A stretch of 64,000 bases of DNA from Thermoplasmatales archaeon SW_10_69_26. Lineage in GTDB: Archaea; Thermoplasmatota; SW-10-69-26. The translations under genes and the position numbers were made by a program. The stretch is from NCBI GenBank assembly GCA_003009755.1, contig PXUB01000022.1, forward strand, positions 16,963 to 80,962, given 5' to 3'. Of this stretch, positions 42,390-51,569 are shown piece after piece. Below the pieces are notes generated by a model. The model saw only the letters and a list, made by a program, of their open reading frames with translations. It was not told where the DNA came from and did no database searches. The stretch's first letter is position 1. Every line of letters begins with the position of its first letter.

Positions 42390-42845
42390 ATGAGCCAGGA
42401 CGCAGACCTCCCGCCCGACGACCGCCGCTGCACGGCCACGAACAACCGCGGCGAACGCTGCCGCAAGTACGCCATCAAGGGCGGGAACGTCTGCGAGGTC
42501 CACGGTGGTAGCGCCCCCCAGGTCAAGAAGAAGGCCGGGGAGCGGATGAGAGAGGCCGCCGCCCCCGCAATCCACGACCTCGACACCACACGGCAGGAAA
42601 TCCGCGACATCCTGGCAGACCTCCTCGACGGTCTCGACGCCGCCGACCTACTCGAGAGCGAGGACGTCGACGACGAGGACCTCCTCCACCTGGCGATGAG
42701 CCTCAGCGGCCACCACGAAGACCTCACCGCTGACATCCTCGACCGCGCCGGATACCCGAAGGCCGAACGCCGCGAGATCGCCAGCGACGAAGCCAACCCG
42801 CTCACCCTCCTGATCGACAGCCTCCGCGACGATGAACCAGCTTAA
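42390..42845 (+). CDS. Putative terminase small subunit
   Basis: 151 residues. The N-terminus RCTATNNRGERCRKYAIKGG followed by VCEVHGGSAPQVKKKAGERM is the HGGxx zinc-finger-like motif often found in phage small-terminase-like proteins (C-x-x-x-x-x-x-G-x-x-C-x-x-H-G-G). Acidic helices follow. It directly precedes and overlaps the large terminase gene, the usual order. It would recognise viral DNA and hand it to the motor. Confidence 0.65.
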   Translation: MSQDADLPPDDRRCTATNNRGERCRKYAIKGGNVCEVHGGSAPQVKKKAGERMREAAAPAIHDLDTTRQEIRDILADLLDGLDAADLLESEDVDDEDLLHLAMSLSGHHEDLTADILDRAGYPKAERREIASDEANPLTLLIDSLRDDEPA

Positions 42846-44286
42846 GACCGCAGCCGAGCACCTCCAACGCCTCCGACACGAGCGCGACGTTCGCGCCCTG
42901 TGCCAGCACCTCCTCGGCTTCGACCCCAGCCCCCGCCAACAGGAGATCATCGAGGCCATCGCCTACGAGGACCACGACCGCCTCGCCATCACGGCCCCGA
43001 CCCGATACGGGAAGACGCTCGCCGTCGCCGCCGGCCTGTGCCTGCTCATCCTCCTCAACGACGAGCCGATCGGGATCGGCGTCATCAGCGCCACCAAGGG
43101 CCAGGCGAAGAAGATGCGCGACTACGTAGCCGAGTTCGTCGTCGCCTGCCCGTTGCTCGAGGAGCTGCTCGAGCTCGATGTCGGCCAGAAGGACGTCGAG
43201 CGCCTCACCAAGGAGGTCAGCCGCGAGAAGCTAACCTTCCAGGACGGCAAGACCTTCGAGATCCACTCGGCGCACGGTAAGGCCAACCGCGTCATGGGCG
43301 AGGGCGAAGAGGTGCTCGTCATCGAAGAGTGCGCCCTCATCGACGACGACACCTACCGCGAGAAGGTGCGCCGCATGGCCGAGGGCGCCCTCTACGAAAT
43401 CAGCAACCCCTGGAGCAAACACTCGGAGTTTTTCAACAGCTGGCAGAGCGACCGCTACCACAACATCCAGGTCCTCCTCGAGGACGCCCTCAAGGAATAC
43501 GAGACGAACGAGGACTGGGGCGTTGACCCGGACCTCGTCGAGGAGCAACGCGAGCGCCTCGACGAGATCACGTTCACCGTCCAATACGAATCCCGATTCC
43601 CCGACGACGTTGAGGATACCCTCGTCAAGTGGAGCTGGATCGTCGACGCCGTCGAGGCCAGCCCGCCGGACCCCGACGATCACCCTGTGGACCAGGTCCA
43701 GTACGGCATGGACGTCGCCAACGAGGGCACGGACTCGACCGTCCTCATCCGCGTCGAGTGGCGCAACAGCGTCGCGACCGTGACGCACGTCTGGTCGTGG
43801 CAGCGCGCCGACACGCAGGAGAACGCTGACCGCGCGGAGAAACGGATCCGCGAAACCGACGGCCTCGAGGACTGGGACCTCGGCGTCGACGCCGTCGGCG
43901 AAGGCAAGGGAACCTACGACGAGATGGCCGACCGGTTCCCCGACCAAGTCCACGACTTCAAAGGCTCCCGGAAGCCGTCGAAGAAGGAGCGCCGGGAACG
44001 CGAGAGCCTCGACGCGGACGAGTACCGGTTCAAGAGCATCAAGCACGAGGCGCACTGGCACACGCGCGACCTGTTCGAGGACGGCGCCATCCGGATCCCC
44101 GACCACGCCGACCTGAGGCAGGACTGCTCGCGGTCACGCTACGAGATTAAGCGCGGCAAGGTCCACGTCCACTTCGAGGACGAGGACAACGACAGCCCCG
44201 ACCACTTCGACGCCCTCACAATCAGCCTGTTCCCCACCGACCGCTTCGCGAGCGGGATCCAGGTCGAGCCCGCCTGGACCGCCTGA
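42832..44286 (+). CDS. terL: Terminase large subunit
   Basis: 484 residues. ATPase: Walker A APTRYGKT (55-62), Walker B VLVIEECALI (161-170) with catalytic Glu. Nuclease: QYGMDVANEGTDSTVL (first Asp 294), LGVDAVGEGKGTYDEM (second Asp) and a final SPDHFDALTISLF (third Asp). The motor cuts concatemeric DNA and drives it into proheads. Length and order match HK97-type viruses of archaea. Confidence 0.95.
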   Translation: MNQLKTAAEHLQRLRHERDVRALCQHLLGFDPSPRQQEIIEAIAYEDHDRLAITAPTRYGKTLAVAAGLCLLILLNDEPIGIGVISATKGQAKKMRDYVAEFVVACPLLEELLELDVGQKDVERLTKEVSREKLTFQDGKTFEIHSAHGKANRVMGEGEEVLVIEECALIDDDTYREKVRRMAEGALYEISNPWSKHSEFFNSWQSDRYHNIQVLLEDALKEYETNEDWGVDPDLVEEQRERLDEITFTVQYESRFPDDVEDTLVKWSWIVDAVEASPPDPDDHPVDQVQYGMDVANEGTDSTVLIRVEWRNSVATVTHVWSWQRADTQENADRAEKRIRETDGLEDWDLGVDAVGEGKGTYDEMADRFPDQVHDFKGSRKPSKKERRERESLDADEYRFKSIKHEAHWHTRDLFEDGAIRIPDHADLRQDCSRSRYEIKRGKVHVHFEDEDNDSPDHFDALTISLFPTDRFASGIQVEPAWTA

Positions 44287-44303
44287 CTTACAACTCCCAC
44301 TCC

Positions 44304-44663
44304 ATGTCTATGAACAGCGTGCTCTACCGGGCCCGCGTCTGGCTCGCCCGCCTAGCAGCCCGTCTCCTCTTCCTTCACCCGAACGAGGTCGCGCTCACGC
44401 CCTACGAGGTCGTCCCGGACCTCGAGGACGAGCCCGACCAGGTCCACGTCTGGGTGTGCCCCGACGCCACTGACGAGCAAGAGGTGGACCTGCTCGAGGC
44501 CGTAGAGCGCGCGCACCGTGCCCACTTCGGGCGTGAGTCACGAGCGTTGAACATCGTGACGAACGAGGCCGCTGAGGTCAGCGAGCTGCGGCGGGAGGAG
44601 GTCGAAGCCTACGTGGACCCCTGGACCAAACGCACCCCTCAGCAACGGAGGAACGGACGATGA
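44304..44663 (+). CDS. Hypothetical viral protein between terminase and portal
   Basis: 119 residues. A hydrophobic/Arg-rich N-terminus (VLYRARVWLARLAARLLFLH) could be an amphipathic membrane helix; the rest resembles a small alpha/beta domain (DQVHVWVCPDATDEQEVDLL). Unassigned. Confidence 0.45.
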   Translation: MSMNSVLYRARVWLARLAARLLFLHPNEVALTPYEVVPDLEDEPDQVHVWVCPDATDEQEVDLLEAVERAHRAHFGRESRALNIVTNEAAEVSELRREEVEAYVDPWTKRTPQQRRNGR

Positions 44664-44851
44664 CGACCTCAGCATCGACATCGACGAACTCGCGCCCCAA
44701 CCCCCGCTGCCCGATGCACGGCGACGACGAAGAGCCCATCATGGGGATTCGCGTGGATGCCGACCTGACCGAGGACGAGCTCAACCAGCTCCGCGAAGAG
44801 CACCGCCAGATGAACGACGACGTCGACGTCACGCTCCAGGAGGATCGCTGA
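44660..44851 (+). CDS. Small hypothetical viral protein
   Basis: 63 residues; overlaps both neighbours by four and one bases. RCPMHGDDEEPIMGIRVD and LTEDELNQLREEHRQMNDD are its recognisable parts. No family. Confidence 0.45.
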   Translation: MTTSASTSTNSRPNPRCPMHGDDEEPIMGIRVDADLTEDELNQLREEHRQMNDDVDVTLQEDR

Positions 44852-47460
44852 TGCCCACGACCACGCTGAAGAAGCAGGCCCAAATGGCCGCGGCGAACGC
44901 AGACCCCGAAGCCCCGAAGGCTCTCCGCAACACGCACCTCTGGGACACACAAGGATACGGCAGCCCGCGCTACCAGGACCTCGTCACCGCGCGAACGCTC
45001 GAGCAAACCCACACCTTGCAGATCCCGATCGGGACGATCAAGGAGCAGATCGCGACCACGCCCATCACGGTCCGCCCCACCGTGGACGACCCGACGGACG
45101 CGCACTGGGACGCCGCCGAGCAGGTGCTGGAGTGGCTGCAGGGCAACTTCAATCCGAACCGCGAGAGCTTCAGCCACTTCCTGAAGCAGATCACGAACGA
45201 CATCCTGAGCATCGACGCTGGCGTCATCGAGCTCATCCCCGACAGCGAGGGCCTCCTCTGGGGGATGAAGGCCCGCGACGGCGCCGCGTTCACAAAGGAC
45301 CCTGACGAGCACGGGTTCCTCCCGGAGCCCGGCAGCGACGACACCGCCTACTGGCAGTTCGGCGCCGGCATGGGCCACCTCGCTATCGACCGGGACAAGA
45401 CCTTCCGCGAGGCTCTGCTTGAGCAGCAGCAGGTGTTCAGCCAGGCCGGGATGCAGAAACCGGTCGCGTTCACGCGCGACGAGATCTGCTGGATCGAGAC
45501 GAACCCGCGCTCCTGGCACGACTACGGTCTCGGGCGCGTCCAAATCGTGCAGCGCGTCGTCGAGATCATCGCGAACCAGGACGTCGAGAACAAGCGCTTC
45601 TTCACGAGCGGTGAACTCGCCGACCTCATCATGTCGCTACCCGGCTTCAGCGACAACGACCTGGAGAACTTTAAGGAGTTCTGGACGGACGAAGTCGTCG
45701 GGCAAGAGCACGTCGCGCCCATGGTGAACCACGAGGTCGACGTGAACCGCCTGCGCCCACCCCTGCAGGACCTGCAGTTCCTCGAGAGCCAGGAGTGGTA
45801 TCACAAGCTCGTGTGGTTCGCGTTCGGCGTCCCCGTCGGCGAGGTCGGCGAAAGCGCCGAGGTCAACCGCGCCACCGCCGAGTCCCACCGAGGCACGATG
45901 TGGGAGAAGACGACGCGCCCACTCATGCACTCGATCGAGCAGGAGATCAACGACACCGTCCTCATCTTCCACCCGGCCTGGCACGAGGTCGACGGCGAGC
46001 TTGAGTTCGCGTTCGACCCCGACTTCACGCCCAAGGACGCCGAGCGCCGGCGCCGCCAGACCGAGGACCTAGCGAACGGCTTGGCCACGATCAACGAGGT
46101 CCGCCAAGAACGCGGCGAGGAAGAGGTCCCCTGGGGCGACCTCCCCGACCCCTTGCTTCAGGCCGTCGCACGGAACCATCCCGAATGGGCGCTCGAGCAC
46201 TGGGCCGACGTCGACGACCCGCCCGAGAGCGATCCCGGCATGGGGTTGCTCGGCGCCAACCCCAATGGCGGCGGCCCCCACGACCCCGACAACGATGATG
46301 GCGCCGCCGCCACCCAATCCCGGCCCCGGTCGCAAGCGCCGACCATGCAGGCGCTTGCGACGGAGCGCGACGCGCTGCGCGACACGGACGAGGGCGAGGG
46401 CGACGAGATCCCCCGCCAGGCACGGCGAGTCATCAGCCTCGCCAGCCAGCTGGGCACGATCATCGAGCGCGAGCTCACACTCGTCCTTGAGGACTTGCAG
46501 GACGAGTGGCCCAACCAGGACGAGGCCCAGCCTGACCGGAAGGCGTTCGCCCCCGACCTCGAGACGCTGGTCGGAACCATTCGGTTCGCGCCCGCTATGA
46601 AGGCCGCGGCCGTCGCCGCTGGCGAGGACGCACTCCAGGAGAGCGTCGACACGCACGCGGAGAACCTCGAGGAGGAGATCAACGACCTCGTCGAGGACGA
46701 GCCTGAGCTTGAGCTCGACCTGGACGTGGAGGACACGGCCGCACTCAAGCGCCTCGAGGAGAACGCCGGCTGGCGCATGGAGGAAGTCGAGGACACCGTC
46801 AAGGAGCGCATCAATCGGACCTTGTCGCGCGTCGCCGAGGGGGATGGCACCGTGGGCGACATGACCGAGGCGTTGCGCGAGGAGATCGACGCGATCACAA
46901 GCGAGCACGCCCGCACGGTGGCCCGGACCGAGGTCATGGACGCCAGCCGCGAAGGCTCACAGGCCTTGGCAGAGAGCACGAGCGTCGTCAATCGGAAGGA
47001 GTGGATGGCGACCAGCGACGCCCGCACGCGTCCCTGGCACGACGCCATGGACGAGGAGACCGTGCCCGTCGACGGGTCGTTCACCGTGCCGGACGGTTGG
47101 GAGGGCAAGCCCCACTACCAGCCCTCGGACTACCCGCGCGAGGCGTTCAAGGTCGGCGACGACCAGCCCTACCGGTGCCGGTGCGAGCAGCTGCCCGTCG
47201 TCGCCGAGGACCGGTTCCCCGACATGGAGAGCCTGGCCCGGTGCCCGGATGTCAAGCGGGCCCACGCTCCTGATTACGCGACGGTGGAGACGGAGAAGCA
47301 GCGCGTGGTCCTGTTCTGCCACGCGGAACCGGGCGAGGGGTTGACCGAGCTGCTCGATCGCGTGAAGAACGAGGAGCGGCTGAGCAGCCGCAAAGCGCTG
47401 GACCGTCTCGGGATCGGGAGCCTCGACACCTTGTACGGCTGGGGATGGAAGGACCTCTGA
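44851..47460 (+). CDS. Portal protein fused to MuF-like head morphogenesis domain
   Basis: 869 residues. The N-terminal 400 are a portal (HKLVWFAFGVPVGEVGESAE and IDAGVIELIPDSEGLLWG are in the clip/stem region order). After an acidic linker, the C-terminal 300 residues form a MuF-type domain: ARTVARTEVMDASREGSQAL, KEWMATSDARTRPWHDAMDE, and YRCRCEQLPVVAED. In most phages these are two genes. The portal is the DNA entry and tail attachment ring; MuF proteins are minor head proteins, some ejected with the DNA. The last about 70 residues form an unassigned tail. Confidence 0.85.
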   Translation: MPTTTLKKQAQMAAANADPEAPKALRNTHLWDTQGYGSPRYQDLVTARTLEQTHTLQIPIGTIKEQIATTPITVRPTVDDPTDAHWDAAEQVLEWLQGNFNPNRESFSHFLKQITNDILSIDAGVIELIPDSEGLLWGMKARDGAAFTKDPDEHGFLPEPGSDDTAYWQFGAGMGHLAIDRDKTFREALLEQQQVFSQAGMQKPVAFTRDEICWIETNPRSWHDYGLGRVQIVQRVVEIIANQDVENKRFFTSGELADLIMSLPGFSDNDLENFKEFWTDEVVGQEHVAPMVNHEVDVNRLRPPLQDLQFLESQEWYHKLVWFAFGVPVGEVGESAEVNRATAESHRGTMWEKTTRPLMHSIEQEINDTVLIFHPAWHEVDGELEFAFDPDFTPKDAERRRRQTEDLANGLATINEVRQERGEEEVPWGDLPDPLLQAVARNHPEWALEHWADVDDPPESDPGMGLLGANPNGGGPHDPDNDDGAAATQSRPRSQAPTMQALATERDALRDTDEGEGDEIPRQARRVISLASQLGTIIERELTLVLEDLQDEWPNQDEAQPDRKAFAPDLETLVGTIRFAPAMKAAAVAAGEDALQESVDTHAENLEEEINDLVEDEPELELDLDVEDTAALKRLEENAGWRMEEVEDTVKERINRTLSRVAEGDGTVGDMTEALREEIDAITSEHARTVARTEVMDASREGSQALAESTSVVNRKEWMATSDARTRPWHDAMDEETVPVDGSFTVPDGWEGKPHYQPSDYPREAFKVGDDQPYRCRCEQLPVVAEDRFPDMESLARCPDVKRAHAPDYATVETEKQRVVLFCHAEPGEGLTELLDRVKNEERLSSRKALDRLGIGSLDTLYGWGWKDL

Positions 47461-47468
47461 GGCGCGGT

Positions 47469-47483
47469 GTAACGCGCCGTAAC
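47469..47483. promoter_or_regulatory. Viral 15-bp motif, copy 1
   Basis: GTAACGCGCCGTAAC, eight bases after the portal-MuF stop and 30 bp before the protease ATG. The identical 15-mer occurs at 55842-55856, and its last ten bases at 35188-35197, all at gene-block ends. Likely a regulatory or transcript-end signal of the virus. Confidence 0.5.
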
Positions 47484-47512
47484 TACACGCCCGCGCCCCT
47501 CATTCGGGCTTG

Positions 47513-48646
47513 ATGCCGGCGCGGCCCGCGCAGAAACGCGTCAAGCGCGTCCGACCCAACTCGAAGGACGTCACGCTCGACGAGGGAGACGACGGCCAGC
47601 GCCGCCTCACCGTCCCCATCAGCAGCACGGAGGAAGACCGGGACGGCGACCTCGTCACGCTCACCGCGCTCGAGAGCATGCGGGACCAGATTGAGGCCGA
47701 CCGCGTCCCCCTGTTCCTCGACCACGGCCTCGACGACACCGGGGCCATGAGATACCGCGTCGAGGACATGATCGGCGCCTGGGAAGAGGCGCGCATCGAG
47801 ACCGACCCTGGCACCGGCGAGTCCACGCTCATCGCGACCGCCGTCCTCGAGGAAGACAACCCCGACGCGGACATGCTCTGGACCAAGCTCGAGAACGGGC
47901 TCCCCGTCGGGTTCTCGATCGGGTACTTCGTGCTCGAGAGCGAGCAGCGCGACCCGGAGGAGACGCGCGTCGAGCAGCCGTTCGACCCGCTCGTCATCGA
48001 CGACGTTGACCTCGTCGAGACGAGCCCCGTCGGCATCCCCTCGAACCCCGCAAGCGTTGCCGGCGTCGACGTCGAAGACGCCCTCCGCACGGCTGCAGCC
48101 GGAACCAGTCACTCTCCCAGAGAGCTCAAACAAGCGCTGGCGGGCGCGCTCACGACCGTGCTCACCCAGGACAACGTGGAGGACAACATGACCACCGACC
48201 CTGACGACGCCGACGAGCCCAGCGACGAGACCGAGACCGGCGACGGCCCCGACGCCGACGAGGGAGAAGGGGAACCGGCCACGGGCGACGTCGACCTGGA
48301 CGAGCTCGCCGACGCGATCGCCGAGCGGGTAGCGCCCGATCTCGTCGACGCCGTCGAGAGCGCCTTCCCCACCGACGAGGACGACGAGGACGAGGACGAC
48401 GATGAGGAGACCGAGTCCTCGGACCCGGAGGGCGAGGAGCCCGAAGAGGGCGAAGGCGAGGGTGAGCGCGATGCTCCCCGCGGTGATCCACGAGAGAAGG
48501 AGAGCCCCGGCCCTCGGGGCATGAAGACGCACCCCGACCGTGACCCCGAACAGGACGAGGGGAGCGGGGAAGGGTCTCAGACTGACAGTTCTGGGGGCAG
48601 CCCGGTGGGCGGTCCCCGCATCCCTGCCATCGACGGAGGTAGCTAG
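47513..48646 (+). CDS. Prohead protease-scaffold fusion
   Basis: 377 residues from ATG 47513. Residues 1-190 are a U35/HK97-type prohead protease: PISSTEEDRDGD near the start, catalytic His71 in VPLFLDHGLDD and Ser135 in GLPVGFSIGYFVLES. From about 215 on, the chain is extremely acidic (Asp/Glu tracts) with a helix DVDLDELADAIAERVAPDLV, as expected of a scaffold that the protease later removes. It lies directly before the capsid gene. Confidence 0.8.
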   Translation: MPARPAQKRVKRVRPNSKDVTLDEGDDGQRRLTVPISSTEEDRDGDLVTLTALESMRDQIEADRVPLFLDHGLDDTGAMRYRVEDMIGAWEEARIETDPGTGESTLIATAVLEEDNPDADMLWTKLENGLPVGFSIGYFVLESEQRDPEETRVEQPFDPLVIDDVDLVETSPVGIPSNPASVAGVDVEDALRTAAAGTSHSPRELKQALAGALTTVLTQDNVEDNMTTDPDDADEPSDETETGDGPDADEGEGEPATGDVDLDELADAIAERVAPDLVDAVESAFPTDEDDEDEDDDEETESSDPEGEEPEEGEGEGERDAPRGDPREKESPGPRGMKTHPDRDPEQDEGSGEGSQTDSSGGSPVGGPRIPAIDGGS

Positions 48647-48648
48647 TC

Positions 48649-49929
48649 ATGCAAGCGAAGAAGGCCCTCGGCCTCGACTCGAAGTCCGACGCGTTCCAAA
48701 GCCTCTGGCGCAACTGGGGCTTCGACACGCGAGAGCAGAAGGGCACCGGAGAAACCGTCACGCAGAGCCTGCAGTCCTGGCACCGGCAGATGGCCGAGGC
48801 TGGGCGCTTCCAGGCCAGGGTCGCCGAAGAGATCGAAGGCCCCGACGGCGAGACGCGCCGCGGACTCAAGGGCATGGCCCGTCACGTCCTCGCCCTGCAA
48901 CAGGAGGCGATGGAGAACGACGGCCAGCTGCCGGAGACCGACCAGGCCGGGGCCTGGAACCAGTCGATGCTGGACGCGCACACTCCGCTGGTGTTCGACC
49001 CGGAGATCTACCAGCTCATCACCGATGAGACGCCCATCCTCACCGAGGTCCCCACGATCGGGCAGATGGGCTTCACCGCGAAGACCAACCGGATCGACCA
49101 GCGCGATGAGCCGATCGGCTGGGTGAACGAGAGCACAGCGCTGCGCCTCGTCGACGAGACGCACAGCGACGACTCGCTCGACGACATCCAGCAGGACATG
49201 CTGATCCACGCGGACCTCGTCGAGATCAGCGACTTCGCTGCCCGCGCCACGGAGCACTACGAGGGCCTCACGCCCCTGCGCGAGACCGCGCTCGGCACGC
49301 GCCTGGTCGAGGATCGCCGCCACATGGAGCGCTCGGTGCTCTACGCCGACCCCAACGCGTCGGCGGACACGGACCACTCGGACGTGCGCGGCAGCATCTT
49401 CAGCCCGGACGCCACGCCGAGCCTCTCCACGTTCGCCGAGACTGCTGGCAACGATATCGACAAGAGCACGGTGTCGGCGGACATCGGCGAGGACATCAAG
49501 AGCGAGATCGCCGCGCTCGAGCAGTCGCAGGAGAACGTCGATCGCAGCGACATGGTGATCTCGGTCAGTGAGACCATGTTCGACGTGCTCGAGAACGAGC
49601 ACGAAGGCCAGCGCCGGTACACGAGCGAGGACAACGAGGCCGTCGTTGGCTTCGACGGGATCCGCATCGGTGGCGTGCCCGTCGTGCCCGCCGATCAAGT
49701 CCGCACGCACAGCTACGGGGCGGGCACCAACGAGATCACGCGCGGCGACCCCGGCGACGTGTTCGTCCTCAACAAGCGCGCCGTGCAGTTCCGGTCGCTC
49801 GCCCCGCTCATGACGGTCCCGCTGGGCCGCCGCGGGCTCGGCGAGGAGGTCGCCCTCGGCGAGTATGGGGCGCTCGTCGACCGGAGTAACGGTCGCCACA
49901 CGCTCTGGCTGAAGGCCTACGACATCTGA
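48649..49929 (+). CDS. Major capsid protein, HK97 fold
   Basis: 426 residues. An N-terminal delta-like helical region (RQMAEAGRFQARVAEEIEGP) precedes the shell domain: LITDETPILTEVPTIGQMGF, GWVNESTALRLVDETH, MVISVSETMFDVLENEHEG and GIRIGGVPVVPADQV, then VPLGRRGLGEEVALGEYGAL at the end. This order corresponds to N-arm, E-loop, P-domain and A-domain of HK97-type capsids. It starts three bases after the protease stop. Most abundant virion protein expected. Confidence 0.85.
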   Translation: MQAKKALGLDSKSDAFQSLWRNWGFDTREQKGTGETVTQSLQSWHRQMAEAGRFQARVAEEIEGPDGETRRGLKGMARHVLALQQEAMENDGQLPETDQAGAWNQSMLDAHTPLVFDPEIYQLITDETPILTEVPTIGQMGFTAKTNRIDQRDEPIGWVNESTALRLVDETHSDDSLDDIQQDMLIHADLVEISDFAARATEHYEGLTPLRETALGTRLVEDRRHMERSVLYADPNASADTDHSDVRGSIFSPDATPSLSTFAETAGNDIDKSTVSADIGEDIKSEIAALEQSQENVDRSDMVISVSETMFDVLENEHEGQRRYTSEDNEAVVGFDGIRIGGVPVVPADQVRTHSYGAGTNEITRGDPGDVFVLNKRAVQFRSLAPLMTVPLGRRGLGEEVALGEYGALVDRSNGRHTLWLKAYDI

Positions 49930-49944
49930 GCGAGGTGACAAGAG

Positions 49945-50301
49945 ATGCCCACGTGGGAGCACCGGGACGGCGAGGACGCACCCAGCCGCGTCACGACCGC
50001 GCGCCGCGACAACCGCCCCGTCGACGAGGAGGGCCGTTTCCACGCGCCCGCCGACCCCGAGACGCGGGAACGCCTCGAAGCGGCCGGCCACACGCTCCTC
50101 AAGGAGAGCGACCTCAAGGAGGAGCAGGAGGGGGACACCGACGACGAGGAGGGCGTGGACGACCTGGAGAAGCTGGACTACAGCGACCTGCAGGATCGCG
50201 CGCGAGGCCTCCGCGAGGAGGGCGTGCTCCCCGAGGGCTTCTCTCTCCAGCAGTCCAAGGAGGATCTCATCGCGGGGATCCGCGATGCCCAGGAGGAGTG
50301 A
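49945..50301 (+). CDS. Acidic viral protein with SAP/HeH-like C-terminus
   Basis: 118 residues with SD GAGGTGA 12 bp before the ATG. C-terminal LEKLDYSDLQDRARGL and LQQSKEDLIAGIRDAQ read like a helix-extended-loop-helix (HeH/SAP-type) motif often found just after phage capsid genes. The first 70 residues are polar and acidic. Confidence 0.55.
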   Translation: MPTWEHRDGEDAPSRVTTARRDNRPVDEEGRFHAPADPETRERLEAAGHTLLKESDLKEEQEGDTDDEEGVDDLEKLDYSDLQDRARGLREEGVLPEGFSLQQSKEDLIAGIRDAQEE

Positions 50302-50304
50302 CGC

Positions 50305-50661
50305 GTGACCGTTGAGCAGGACAAGCGAAAGTACAAGCGCCTCGTCGAACTCGCCGAGGGCCAGGCAGGAGAGGTCGCCCGGAAGCGCACACATGGCCAC
50401 TTCCACGGGAGCATCACGGCCCTGTTCGCGAACGCGGGCTCCAACGCCAGCGCAACGATCGAGGTCTACGGCTCCAACGACCCGAACCGCAGCCAAGGCG
50501 AGGGCGAGCTGCTCGAGAGCGCCACCGTCTTGGCCGCGGGCGAGACCTCCCTGTCGTGGGCGGACAAGAGCTACCGAGACGTCTACGTGGACCTCGAGAG
50601 CATCGAGGATCTCCAGCTCGACGAGCTTGCGATCCACGTCAGTGGCCAGGACAAGGGGTGA
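50305..50661 (+). CDS. Hypothetical beta-rich virion protein
   Basis: 118 residues from GTG 50305. Alternating pattern (GSITALFANAGSNASATIEV, TSLSWADKSYRDVYVDLESI) suggests a beta-sandwich, perhaps a capsid decoration protein given its place behind the major capsid gene. No family recognised. Confidence 0.5.
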   Translation: MTVEQDKRKYKRLVELAEGQAGEVARKRTHGHFHGSITALFANAGSNASATIEVYGSNDPNRSQGEGELLESATVLAAGETSLSWADKSYRDVYVDLESIEDLQLDELAIHVSGQDKG

Positions 50662-50759
50662 CGAACGTGGGCCGACGCGTCCACATGCGGAACGGTCGTC
50701 CCTGCAACTGCGGCGACCCTGACAACTGCACGAAGGAGGACCACGATGACGGGGGATGA
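50658..50759 (+). CDS. Very small Cys-pair viral protein
   Basis: 33 residues from GTG 50658, overlapping the upstream stop (GTGA). GRPCNCGDPDNCTKEDH holds three Cys. It ends inside the start of the next gene. Support is the overlap pattern and composition. Confidence 0.4.
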   Translation: MTNVGRRVHMRNGRPCNCGDPDNCTKEDHDDGG

Positions 50760-50991
50760 CGAGGAGGAGGAGGAGGAGGCGGCCCAGGAAACGAAGACCT
50801 CGATCGTGATCATGGTCGCCCTCCTGGGCATCATCGTGATCGAACTCTACGCGATCCACCATGGCCTCAACGGGGTCGGTCTGGCGACAGCGCTCATGGC
50901 GCTGGCGTTCGTCGCCGGCGCGTTCCTGGGGCGACTCCGGCAAGCCGTCAACATCATCCAGGCCTGGAAAGGCCGTCACAAGGGAGGCTGA
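50746..50991 (+). CDS. Small two-helix membrane protein, possible holin-like or virion membrane protein
   Basis: 81 residues: acidic N-terminus, two transmembrane helices (SIVIMVALLGIIVIELYAIH and VGLATALMALAFVAGAFLG), basic C-terminus (RLRQAVNIIQAWKGRHKGG). The topology is that of small holins, but such proteins also occur in head modules. No lysis gene is adjacent. Confidence 0.5.
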   Translation: MTGDDEEEEEEAAQETKTSIVIMVALLGIIVIELYAIHHGLNGVGLATALMALAFVAGAFLGRLRQAVNIIQAWKGRHKGG

Positions 50992-50997
50992 CCCGGC

Positions 50998-51567
50998 GTG
51001 CCGATTGGCACCAAGAGCAACATCCGCACCCGCCAGGGCCTGTCCACGGAGGACACCGACCAGGCCTGGGAGGACCTCGTCGACAACCTGCTGGCCCAGG
51101 TCACAGGATTCGTCGAGACTGAGACCGGGCGTGACTTCGATCACCATCAGAACGCCGTCCTTGAACTCGATGGCAACGGGCGCAGCACGCTGCGCCTCGG
51201 CGTCTATCCTGTGATCGCGGTGCACCGCGTCGAGATCGACGGCATCACGCAGGACGAAGATGAGTACCGCGTCACCGACGCTGGGATCCTCGAGAAGCGA
51301 TCGAGCGTCTGGCCGCAGGGATGGGAGAACATCCTGGTCGAGCTCGACCACGGGTTCGAGAAACCGCCCGGCGACGTCGAGCTGATCGTCGAGAACGTCG
51401 TCATCCGTATCCTGCGGAATGCTGGCGAGGATCAGTCGGTCAAGAGCATCAGCATGGACGGGTTCAGCATCACGCGCGGGGAGTTCGAGGAGGAACTCAC
51501 CGAGCAGGACCGCAAGGCGCTCAAGAAGTGGAAGAAGCCCCGGCAGGCCACCGCCGGAGGTGCCTGA
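50998..51567 (+). CDS. Head-tail connector (gp6-like adaptor)
   Basis: 189 residues from GTG 50998. Mixed helical N-terminus (WEDLVDNLLAQVTGFVETETGRDF) plus beta strands (STLRLGVYPVIAVHRVEIDG) followed by VELIVENVVIRILRNA, the pattern of phage gp6/gp15-type head completion adaptors that sit below the portal. Gene order (after capsid, before a second connector) agrees. Confidence 0.65.
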   Translation: MPIGTKSNIRTRQGLSTEDTDQAWEDLVDNLLAQVTGFVETETGRDFDHHQNAVLELDGNGRSTLRLGVYPVIAVHRVEIDGITQDEDEYRVTDAGILEKRSSVWPQGWENILVELDHGFEKPPGDVELIVENVVIRILRNAGEDQSVKSISMDGFSITRGEFEEELTEQDRKALKKWKKPRQATAGGA

Positions 51568-51569
51568 CG

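Noticed and set aside
48643..51351. A 902-codon minus-strand frame across the capsid region
   Set aside because: It runs antisense to several recognisable virion genes and has low-complexity Val/Leu/Asp/Arg composition typical of a shadow.
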